A stretch of 8,607 nt of DNA, taken from positions 1-8,607 of the forward strand of contig JBOGDF010000244.1 of NCBI GenBank assembly GCA_050701635.1, written 5' to 3'. Source of the stretch: WHSM01 sp050701635 (lineage in GTDB: Bacteria > Actinomycetota > Actinomycetes > Mycobacteriales > Micromonosporaceae). Position 1 is the stretch's first letter. Every line of letters begins with the position of its first letter. Under the pieces are notes generated by a model that ran no database searches, had not been told where the DNA came from, and saw only the letters and a list, made by a program, of their open reading frames with translations. Positions 1 to 5,672 of the stretch are shown one piece after another. The translations under genes were made by a program, and so were the position numbers.

Positions 1-1457
1 GGCTGTGCCGACCCGTACGGCTGCTGCGGGCCGGGCTGTCCCGGAGCCTGGTACGGCGCACCGGCGCCCGGGAAGCCTGGCTGAGGCTGCTGGCCGGGTT
101 GCGGCTGGCCGTAGGGCTGCTGCGGCTGCCCCGGCTGCGGCGCTCCGTGCTGCTGCGGCTGACCGGGCTGCTGCGGTTGACCGTACTGCTGGGGCTGGCC
201 TGGCTGGGGCTGACCGTACTGGTAAGGCTGGCCCGGCTGGGGTTGCCCGGGCTGCGGCGGCCCTTGCGGTGCGGCCTGACCGTAGGGCTGGCCTGGCTGC
301 TGCGCCTGACCCGGGTACCCGGGTCCTGGCTGCGGCGCCCCTGGGTGGGACTGGCCCGGCTGCGGCTGGCCCGGCTGAGGTGGCTGACCGGAGTGCGGTT
401 GGCCCGGCTGCGGTTGCCCGGGCTGCGGAGGCTGGCCCTGCTGCGGGTACGGCTGCTGGTAGCCCTGCGGCGGCGAGCCACCCCACGGGGTGCCCGGCTG
501 CGGGGCGCCCGGGTAGGTCGGCTGCTGACCGCCGGGACCGGCCGGCGGCGGGGGCTGCTGGTACGGGGCGGCCGGCGGGTAACCGGCGCCGGGCATCCCC
601 TGGCCAGGCGGCACGGGGCCACCGGGAGCGGCAGGGCTCCCCGGCGCCACAGGGCTACCAGGGGAAACCGGGCTACCGGGCGCAGCAGCGCTACCAGGGC
701 CTACGGGGCTACCGGGTGCCACCGGGCTCCCAGGCGCGACCGGGCTGCCAGGGGCTACGGGGCTGCCTGATGCGACCGGGCTGCCAGGGGCGGCGGGGCT
801 ACCGGGCGCGGCAGCGCTGCCGGGCGCTTGCGTGCCCCAGGCAGGAGGCGGCGTACCCGGGCTGGGCACTGAGCCCAACGGCGGGGATGCCGGCGGCGCG
901 ATCGGCCCGGACGGCGGGAACGGCCCCGGACGCGACTCAGGCTCGCCGGACGTGTCCGCAGTGGACACGTCGGATGCCTCGACGGGCTCCGCGGCCCCCG
1001 ACGCCGTGTCCGACGCCTCGGCCGATGACGACTCAGACGAGGACGGCTCAGGCGAGGACGGCTCAGGCGAGGAGGGCTCAGGCGAGGACGGCTCAGGCGA
1101 GGACGGCTCGTAAGAGGACGCCCCGGATGACGGCGGCTCAACCGTGCCGGCGTCAGCGGCAGGAGCGTCGGACTCCGCGGCCGGCTGCCATGACGTACCC
1201 CCGGAAGTGGATTGAGAGGCAGCTTCCTCGGCGTCATCGCTGGAACCCTCAGCGCCCTGGCTGGAACCTTCAGCGCTCTGACTGGACCACTGGGAACTCA
1301 TCCCAGGGACGTCGCTGGAGGATTCGGGCAGCGGCAGATCGGGTTTCTCCTCGGACGACCGCTGCGGAAGGTGACGCTCCGCATCGGCCCCGAGGTCGAT
1401 CTGCTGGGTTGCTTCGTCGGGCTGCTTATCCCGCGGGAAGCTTCCCTCCGACGTCAT
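1..1457 (-). CDS. Ser/Glu- and Pro/Gly/Gln-rich low-complexity protein, N-terminal 485 residues (partial, runs off left edge)
   Basis: The frame reads without a stop from ATG at 1457 to the left edge, so the C-terminus lies outside the window. The start is supported by AGGAGG at 1467-1462, four bases before the ATG. Residues 1-175 are acidic and Ser-rich, with five tandem EPSS(P/S) units at 117-141. Residues 213-278 are eleven tandem GSPxAP-type hexapeptides. Residues 279-485 are a Pro/Gln/Gly-rich tract made of PQPGQ, QPYGQ and similar units. I see no signal peptide, no membrane segment, no Cys and only two Lys (K11, K38), so the visible part should be disordered. In actinomycetes such Pro/Gln-rich N-termini often precede a membrane or other folded domain, which here would lie off-window; that is inference. 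The opposite plus-strand frame is also long but has no RBS and only mirrors the GC bias. Function is not recognised. Confidence 0.85.
   Translation of the reverse strand, partial: MTSEGSFPRDKQPDEATQQIDLGADAERHLPQRSSEEKPDLPLPESSSDVPGMSSQWSSQSAEGSSQGAEGSSDDAEEAASQSTSGGTSWQPAAESDAPAADAGTVEPPSSGASSYEPSSPEPSSPEPSSPEPSSPEPSSSESSSAEASDTASGAAEPVEASDVSTADTSGEPESRPGPFPPSGPIAPPASPPLGSVPSPGTPPPAWGTQAPGSAAAPGSPAAPGSPVASGSPVAPGSPVAPGSPVAPGSPVGPGSAAAPGSPVSPGSPVAPGSPAAPGGPVPPGQGMPGAGYPPAAPYQQPPPPAGPGGQQPTYPGAPQPGTPWGGSPPQGYQQPYPQQGQPPQPGQPQPGQPHSGQPPQPGQPQPGQSHPGAPQPGPGYPGQAQQPGQPYGQAAPQGPPQPGQPQPGQPYQYGQPQPGQPQQYGQPQQPGQPQQHGAPQPGQPQQPYGQPQPGQQPQPGFPGAGAPYQAPGQPGPQQPYGSAQ
624..821 (-). repeat. Eleven tandem 18-bp units coding GSPxAP hexapeptides
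   Basis: Read on the minus strand from 821, every 18 bases encode Gly-Ser-Pro-(Val/Ala)-Ala-Pro or a one- or two-residue variant (GSAAAP, GSPVAS, GSPVGP, GSPVSP). The span is exactly 11 x 18 = 198 bp. The units differ at several third positions, so this is an older in-frame array rather than a fresh duplication. It lies inside the low-complexity gene as residues 213-278. Confidence 0.9.
1035..1109 (-). repeat. Five tandem 15-bp units coding EPSSP
   Basis: On the minus strand from 1109, four EPSSP units and a final EPSSS cover 75 bp. On the plus strand this is a near-perfect reiteration of GGCTCAGGCGAGGAC with one G/C difference in a middle unit. High nucleotide identity suggests recent slippage expansion. 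It encodes residues 117-141 of the low-complexity protein. Confidence 0.9.
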
Positions 1458-1760
1458 TGCGCCTCCTACACCCGGTTCCGGCCGGCGCTACGGCCCACGC
1501 TGGCCAACCACTTGAGCGGCAGGTGACCACCGTACCGGCCACTGTCACTCCCATCTGCCCCCAGGGCACCAATATTCCGTACTTGGGCTGCGATCGTGGC
1601 CGATTGCGCTCCGTAGATGAACGTGAGTTGACACGACGGCACCCGGGCGGCGCGCCGGCGGCTCTTGTATCTGGTCGGAAGTGTCCACACTGCCTCCGAT
1701 CGGGTGGTCTCACCATCACGACAATCGGCAGCGACAGAAGGTTCCCCGCGAATGGCTTCC
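1458..1760. other. Intergenic region upstream of the low-complexity gene
   Basis: I find no supported gene here. The minus-strand frame at 1466-1798 stays open, but it begins inside the terminator hairpin, has a mixed third-codon base (not the strong G/C bias of neighbours) and encodes no recognisable motif. It ends with a TAG that overlaps the ribosome-binding site of the gene starting at 1457. The promoter for that gene should lie here; I could not identify convincing -35/-10 elements. A TTGACA at 1628-1633 is on the plus strand and has no -10 at the right distance. Confidence 0.6.
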
Positions 1761-1810
1761 CGTGAAAATACGCCGACGACCCGGCGGCCAGTGGCCATCC
1801 GGGTCGTCGG
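1761..1810 (-). terminator. Rho-independent terminator of the 47-residue gene
   Basis: A perfect 12-bp inverted repeat has arms at 1773-1784 (CCGACGACCCGG) and 1799-1810 (CCGGGTCGTCGG). Its 14-base loop itself contains a small GGCCA/TGGCC palindrome. Transcribed leftwards, the hairpin is followed by TATTTT (1770-1765). It lies 34 bp past the stop codon at 1845 and so fits as that gene's terminator. A hairpin plus T-tract this clean is uncommon in such GC-rich DNA. Confidence 0.85.
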
Positions 1811-1844
1811 ACTGGGGAGGGAGGCAGTGCTGTCTTGGTGTGCC

Positions 1845-1988
1845 TTAGATCCGCGCGGCGCGCTGGGCGGCGATCAGCAGCTCGTCTCGTACGTTGCTCG
1901 ACGGCGCGGTCGCGATCGCCCGGGCAAGCTCGCGGGCCTGGCGGGTGGTGGTCCGGTGGTTGCGGTACTTCCTCAGCAGGGTGCTCAT
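1845..1988 (-). CDS. Small basic protein, 47 residues, unknown function
   Basis: The product begins MSTLLRKYRNHRTTTRQARE and continues as a predicted helical, Arg- and Ala-rich segment ending in AAQRAARI. It is strongly basic near its N-terminus, has no signal peptide or membrane segment, and is probably one or two amphipathic helices. The frame is open further upstream, but there it overlaps the hydrolase gene in another frame. The ATG at 1988 is preferred because a GAGGCGA sits about nine bases before it and because the product resembles short conserved hypothetical proteins of actinomycetes (from memory, not searched). The start codon overlaps, as ATGA, the stop of a possible 16-codon leader ORF. 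A strong terminator lies just downstream and a candidate promoter at 2097-2126, so it is probably monocistronic. Confidence 0.7.
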   Translation of the reverse strand: MSTLLRKYRNHRTTTRQARELARAIATAPSSNVRDELLIAAQRAARI

Positions 1989-2035
1989 GTGCGGTTCGCC
2001 TCGACTCGCTGGTCGCTTATCTCTGATGTCTCCAT
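1985..2035 (-). CDS. Possible 16-residue upstream ORF coupled to the small basic protein
   Basis: ATG at 2035 follows AGAGG by four bases and opens a 16-codon frame, METSEISDQRVEANRT. Its TGA overlaps the ATG of the next gene as ATGA, a classic translational-coupling arrangement. Against it, the codons (ACA, TCA, ATA, CGA) are not those preferred in this GC-rich genome. It could be a leader peptide or chance; confidence is low. Confidence 0.25.
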   Translation of the reverse strand: METSEISDQRVEANRT

Positions 2036-2096
2036 TAAACCTCTGCGGGGGTGCGTCTGCCAGCGATTCTTCGGTGAGCTGGCACACGTACCTTCG

Positions 2097-2126
2097 ATTA
2101 TTCGGGCTAGAGGGCGAACTTCCGAA
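2097..2126 (-). promoter_or_regulatory. Candidate promoter for the small basic protein
   Basis: On the minus strand, TTCGGA (2126-2121) is separated by 18 bases from AATAAT (2102-2097), which matches five of six positions of the TATAAT box. The -35 matches only three of six. Transcription would start near 2090, leaving a leader of about 100 bases before the ATG at 1988, which includes the possible 16-codon ORF. It lies just past the hydrolase stop at 2137. Confidence 0.35.
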
Positions 2127-2136
2127 GTGACGCAGG

Positions 2137-2935
2137 TTACGCCGGGGTGTCCCCGACCCGGTCCAGCCACTCGGAAACCAGCGCCTCGAACAGCGCCGGC
2201 GCCTCCAGCTGCAGCCCGTGTCCGGCGCGATCCAGCACCGCGTACGTCGCCCTCGGGTAGTGCGCGAGCAGCGGGTAGGCATCGGCGTACCCGGCGATCG
2301 AGTCCTGCCGCCCGGTCAGGATCAACGTCGGGCCGGGGTAGGGCGTCTCGCGCTCGGGCGAGCGGCTCAGCGCGTACCGCCGGCGCATTCGTTTCAGGGC
2401 GGTCTGGTCGGCGCGCTCCGCCCCGGCCATCACCTCGTCCCGGAAACGCTGTGCCGTCTCGGCGGTCTGCACCACCATCACGCTCTCGAACTCCGCCGCC
2501 GCTGCCGGCTCCAGGTCGTGGGTCACTCCCGGCTCGGACACCAGGACAGTATGCGGCGGTACGGTGCGCGCCCCCGGGTCGATCGCTACGCCGGCCGGGC
2601 AGATCAACGCCAGGCCGCGTACCTGCGCCGGATGCGACCGCGCGCGCCAGGTAGCCGCCGTACGACTCGCCGACCAGCAGGAAGGGCGCGCTGCCGAGCT
2701 GCTCGTCGATGAAACCCTCGATTGCGGCGAGGATGTCGTCGGAGGAGGCGACCGACTCCGGCGCCGGGCTCAGCCCCATCCCCGGCAGGTCGGGGTAGAG
2801 CCGCCGGTAGCCGTCCCGCTTGGCGAACACCGGCTCCAGACACCCGGTCATCAGCCGATGGTCGAGCGACCAGCCGTGCAGCGCGACCACCGGGGTGCCC
2901 TCGCCGTACGCGACATGGTGCAGTGGTACGGACAT
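2137..2935 (-). pseudogene. Alpha/beta-hydrolase fold protein, frameshifted
   Basis: Two adjacent frames together make one complete alpha/beta hydrolase of about 265 residues, the family's usual length. The N-terminal frame starts at ATG 2935 (MSVPLHHVAYGEG, with AGGA eight bases upstream). It carries the oxyanion-loop motif HGWSLDHR and the nucleophile elbow GESYGG. The C-terminal frame picks up at about SHPAQVRGLALICPAG and carries the acid (LILTGRQDS) and the catalytic histidine (DRAGHGLQLE), ending at TAA 2137-2139. The break lies between about 2630 and 2650, next to an alternating GCGCGCGCG run, where one extra or two missing bases would restore the frame. Every triad residue is present, so decay is recent or the break is a sequencing or assembly error. 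Substrate cannot be told; esterases, lipases and peptidases share this fold. Without repair, the upstream frame would read on through to a stop at 1985. Confidence 0.8.
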
Positions 2936-3005
2936 GCCGGCATTCCTACCAGCCACCCCCGACGTTCGAGGTCCGCTGTCGCCGTGCTTGTGGGTCCTCA
3001 CTTTT

Positions 3006-3033
3006 CTAGGGATGTCCCTAGTATATTAGGGAC
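3006..3033. promoter_or_regulatory. Operator-like array of three inverted TAGGGA half-sites over an AT-rich promoter
   Basis: Two inverted repeats share a middle arm: CTAGGGA-TG-TCCCTAG (3006-3021) and GTCCCTA-GTATAT-TAGGGAC (3014-3033), each with perfect 7-bp arms. The outer TAGGGA half-sites (3007 and 3027) are exactly 20 bp apart, two helical turns, so dimers could bind side by side. The AT-rich core contains -10-like boxes on both strands (TAGTAT or TATATT on plus, TAATAT on minus), and no good -35. It sits between the divergent hydrolase and the wHTH-MNT gene, 33 bp before the latter's ATG. The natural candidate binder is that gene's own winged helix (inference). Confidence 0.65.
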
Positions 3034-3065
3034 GCTCGCCACGCCCGCGAAGTGAGGATGAAGGC

Positions 3066-3698
3066 ATGGACATGTCTCACCCCGTCACCGCGGTCATCCC
3101 GTCCTTGGACGGCCCGGTCCTGGAGACGCTGGCAGGCACTACTCGGCCACTCAGCGGCCGACAGGTCCACCGGTTGTGTGGAGTGGGCAGTGAGGCGGGC
3201 GTACGAAACGTACTCAACCGCCTCGTCGCACATGGTCTGGTTGATGTGACCGAGGCAGGTGGCACGCACCTCTATGTGCTGAACCGAGAGCACTTGGCCG
3301 CACCTGCGGTGGAGTCTCTGAGCCAGCTTCGCGCAGCTCTGATTGAGCGGCTTCGCGGGGAAGTCTCCGCGTGGCGGCTCGCGCCTGCGCAGGCCAGCCT
3401 GTTTGGTTCCACGGCACGCGGGGACGGTGACGTACACAGCGACGTCGACCTGCTGCTGGTGCGCGCGGACCAGACCGCCGAGGACGACGAACTATGGCAG
3501 GAACAGGTATCTCTGCTCGCTGAGCACGTACGTAGGTGGACTGGCAACCATGCACAGATCTACGACATCGACGAGAGCGGCCTCTCCGACCACATCCGGG
3601 CGAGCGAGGAGATCGTTCAAGACTGGCGGCGCGACGCGATCACGCTGACGGGCGAAGAGTTGTCCCAGCTCATCCGGCGCACCGGAGCGGTTCAGTGA
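3066..3698 (+). CDS. Winged-helix minimal nucleotidyltransferase (MNT/MntA-like antitoxin candidate)
   Basis: The 210-residue protein has two parts. Residues about 12-75 form a winged helix-turn-helix: LSGRQVHRLCGVGSEAGVRN is the HTH, followed by the wing ending in THLYVLN. Residues about 108-175 form a DNA-polymerase-beta-type nucleotidyltransferase core with an exact GSX10DXD signature: G114-S115, D126, D128. A third acidic residue is available in QIYDID (165-169). In MntA/HepT modules of the literature, the MNT protein neutralises the HEPN partner by AMPylation; whether this one does so is inference. The start at 3066 follows GAGG by eight bases. Its GTGA overlap with the next gene points to one transcript and coupled translation. 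The fused DNA-binding domain and the operator directly upstream suggest autoregulation. Alternatively it may be a regulator or a modifier of another target. Confidence 0.85.
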   Translation: MDMSHPVTAVIPSLDGPVLETLAGTTRPLSGRQVHRLCGVGSEAGVRNVLNRLVAHGLVDVTEAGGTHLYVLNREHLAAPAVESLSQLRAALIERLRGEVSAWRLAPAQASLFGSTARGDGDVHSDVDLLLVRADQTAEDDELWQEQVSLLAEHVRRWTGNHAQIYDIDESGLSDHIRASEEIVQDWRRDAITLTGEELSQLIRRTGAVQ

Positions 3699-4114
3699 GT
3701 CCGCGTGCCACGGGGCGTACGCAGACCTGCGCACGCGAACAGGCGCGGGTGCGGATTGATCAGGCACGCGCCTTTCTCGAGGTCGCGGAGCTGGTCGGTG
3801 ACGAGCCGGATGATCTGGCCTCGCCAGGTGTCGCGGCGGCGCTGGCCGTCCTAGCCGGGATCGCCGCTGCCGACGCTGCATGCTGCGCCCGGCTCGGTGT
3901 CCGGTCACGTGGACAGGACCATCGGCAGGCGGTGGAGTTGCTAGCTCAGGTGGGCTCAGACGGGCGGAGCCTCGGTCGTACCCTCGACCGGCTCCTCGAC
4001 ATCAAAGACGGCGCTCACTACGGAGCCGTGTTCGTGTCCCGCCAGAAGGCAACCGCCGCGGTACGCCAGGCTCGCGTCCTGGTGGACGCGGCGACGCTGC
4101 TGGTACGGGGGTGA
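3695..4114 (+). CDS. HEPN-like protein, partner of the MNT gene
   Basis: The 139-residue all-helical protein starts at GTG 3695, inside the stop of the preceding gene (GTGA), with GGAG eight bases before. Its pattern matches small HEPN proteins encoded beside MNT genes: an Ala-rich helix (GIAAADAACCARLG, 55-68), then RSRGQDHRQAVELL (70-83), then LLDIKDGAHYG (100-110) and a closing Ala/Arg helix (118-133). R70-x5-H76 falls within the loose RX4-6H spacing of HEPN RNases, but it sits in the middle of the protein. The RX4HXY motif of classical HepT toxins, near the C-terminus, is absent; KDGAHYG (104-110) occupies about that place. Nuclease activity is therefore uncertain. It may be a toxin, a divergent or inactive HEPN, or a substrate-binding subunit for the MNT enzyme. 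The family call rests on pattern and context. Confidence 0.65.
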   Translation: MSPRATGRTQTCAREQARVRIDQARAFLEVAELVGDEPDDLASPGVAAALAVLAGIAAADAACCARLGVRSRGQDHRQAVELLAQVGSDGRSLGRTLDRLLDIKDGAHYGAVFVSRQKATAAVRQARVLVDAATLLVRG

Positions 4115-4120
4115 CGGATT

Positions 4121-4155
4121 CCTGAGGGGCCGCCCGTACCGGCGCGACCCCCAGG
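4121..4155. terminator. Hairpin between convergent operons, probable bidirectional terminator
   Basis: CCTG-A-GGGG (4121-4129) pairs with CCCCCAGG (4148-4155) with one bulged A. After a C/A mismatch, CGC (4131-4133) pairs with GCG (4144-4146), giving about 11 bp around a ten-base loop. It begins seven bases after the HEPN stop and ends ten bases from the E2 stop, so it can serve both strands. There is no T-tract, as is common for actinomycete terminators. Confidence 0.6.
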
Positions 4156-4164
4156 AGTCCAGTG

Positions 4165-5664
4165 TCAGCTCCAGGCGAGCAGGGCCGCCTCGGGGTCCTC
4201 CAGGAAGCGACCGACGTCGGCGAGGAACTTCGAGCCCAGCTCGCCGTCGACGATCCGGTGGTCGAAGGACAGGCCGAGCGTGGTCACCTGACGCGGCTTG
4301 ACCTTGCCCTTGTGCACCCAGGGCTGCTCCCGGATCGCGCCGAAGGCCAGGATCGCGGCCTCGCCCGGGGGCAGGATCGGCGTACCGGTGTCGACACCGA
4401 AGACGCCGACGTTGGTGATCGTGAAGGTGCCGCCCTGCATGTCCGCGGGGCTGGTTTTGCCGTCCTTCGCGGTCATCACCAGGTCGGTCAGGGCGTCCGC
4501 CAGCTCCCGCAGCGTCAGCCGGCCCGCGTCCTTGACGTTCGGGACGATCAGACCCCGCGGCGTGGCCGCGGCGATGCCGAGGTTGACGTACTCCTTGACT
4601 ACGATCTCGCCCCGCTCGGCGTCCCAGGTCGAGTTGACCATCGGGTGCCGCTTGGCGGCGAGCAGCACCGCCTTGGCGGCCAGCAGCAGCGGGGAGATCC
4701 GTACGTCCTCCCAGCCCCGCATCTTCCTCAGCCGTTCGCACGCGCGGATCGTCCGCGTCGCGTCGATGGTGAGGAACTCCGTCACGTGCGGCGCCGTGAA
4801 CGCGCTCGCCACCATGTTCTCGGCGGTGAGCTTGCGTACCCCCTTGATCGGGATTCGCTGTTCCCGGCTGGCGTCGAAAACCGCCGCCGTTGTCGGTGCC
4901 GCGGCTGCCGCCGGTTGCGGCGCTGCCTGCGCCTGGTCGGCCTTGGTGAGTACGTCGTCCCGGCTGATCGACCCGTTCGGCCCCGTCGGGGCGACCGTAC
5001 GCAGATCGACACCCAGCTCCTTGGCGAGCTTGCGTACCGGCGGCTTCGCCAGCACCATCACGTTCGCCGGAGCCGGAGAAGCGGCCGGCGCGGCCGGAGC
5101 CGGGGCGGGCGTGGGTGCCACCGCCGGTGCCGGAGCCGAGGCCAGGGTGGCGCCGGTCGGGCCCGCCGGAGTGGAGTCGGACTTGCGGGGGCGCCGCTTG
5201 GCGGCGACCTGGCGCGGGCCGTACCCGACCAGCACAGCGGTACGCCCACCCGGCGCCGGGCCACCGATCAGCCCGGCCTCGATGGCGCCCTCCTCGGCGG
5301 GTGCCTCGGCTGCCGCCTCGGCCGCGACCGCGGGACCGGCGGCGGTCGCCGACGACGCGGCCCCGTCACTGGCTGCGGTCGCCCCGTCGTCGGGTGGTGC
5401 CGGCAGTGCCCCGGCACCCGGGTCGGTGTCGTACGCGATGATCGGCGAACCCACCTCGACGGTGTCGCCCTCGCCGTGGAACAGCTGGGTGACCACCCCG
5501 GCGTACGGGGAGGGGATCTCCACCGCCGCCTTCGCGGTCTCCACCTCGACGATCGGCTGGTTCAGCTTGACCTCGTCGCCGACCTTGACCAGCCAGGAGA
5601 GGATCTCGCCTTCGGTGAGCCCTTCCCCGAGGTCCGGCAGCTTGAATTCCCTGATCCGAGTCAT
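4165..5664 (-). CDS. bkdC: Dihydrolipoamide acyltransferase (E2) of a 2-oxo-acid dehydrogenase complex, probably branched-chain
   Basis: This E2 core subunit transfers the acyl group from its lipoyl arm to CoA. The 499 residues show all expected domains in order. A single N-terminal lipoyl domain (about 4-80) has the lipoylated lysine at K45 in VETAKAAVEIP. A long Ala/Pro/Gly linker follows (82-200). The peripheral-subunit-binding domain is at about 205-240 (RKLAKELGVDLRTVAPTGPN). The catalytic domain (about 265-499) has the DHRIVDG motif with H469 and D473. The start is fixed by AGGAG overlapping the E1-beta stop codon, eight bases upstream, so translation is probably coupled. The one-lipoyl layout and ETAKA motif favour the actinobacterial branched-chain (Bkd) enzyme; annotations also call such proteins PdhC. 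The linker contains an unusual basic island (AVLVGYGPRQVAAKRRPRK, 143-161). Confidence 0.93.
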   Translation of the reverse strand: MTRIREFKLPDLGEGLTEGEILSWLVKVGDEVKLNQPIVEVETAKAAVEIPSPYAGVVTQLFHGEGDTVEVGSPIIAYDTDPGAGALPAPPDDGATAASDGAASSATAAGPAVAAEAAAEAPAEEGAIEAGLIGGPAPGGRTAVLVGYGPRQVAAKRRPRKSDSTPAGPTGATLASAPAPAVAPTPAPAPAAPAASPAPANVMVLAKPPVRKLAKELGVDLRTVAPTGPNGSISRDDVLTKADQAQAAPQPAAAAAPTTAAVFDASREQRIPIKGVRKLTAENMVASAFTAPHVTEFLTIDATRTIRACERLRKMRGWEDVRISPLLLAAKAVLLAAKRHPMVNSTWDAERGEIVVKEYVNLGIAAATPRGLIVPNVKDAGRLTLRELADALTDLVMTAKDGKTSPADMQGGTFTITNVGVFGVDTGTPILPPGEAAILAFGAIREQPWVHKGKVKPRQVTTLGLSFDHRIVDGELGSKFLADVGRFLEDPEAALLAWS

Positions 5665-5672
5665 GCCGCTCC

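Noticed and set aside
624..821. CRISPR-like or collagen-like repeats
   Set aside because: The 18-bp units are contiguous with no spacers, so this is not CRISPR. Gly occurs every sixth residue in the true frame, not every third, so it is not a collagen helix.
1628..1670. TTGACA on the plus strand as a promoter
   Set aside because: No -10 box lies 16-18 bases away; the nearest AT-rich hexamer (TTGTAT) is 31 bases downstream, and no plus-strand gene follows.
5..1765. Long plus-strand open frame of 586 codons, Arg/Ala/Gly-rich
   Set aside because: It is the mirror of the minus-strand low-complexity gene, which has a good ribosome-binding site and coherent repeats. The plus frame has no RBS and no recognisable domain, and it runs on through the minus-strand gene's upstream region.
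1466..1798. Minus-strand open frame of 110 codons ending just before the low-complexity gene
   Set aside because: It begins inside the terminator hairpin, has mixed third positions unlike real genes here, and shows no motif.
3058..3249. Alternative plus-strand start at 3058 in a different frame
   Set aside because: It yields a 65-residue product without motifs, overlapping the MNT gene, whose frame carries the winged helix and GSX10DXD.
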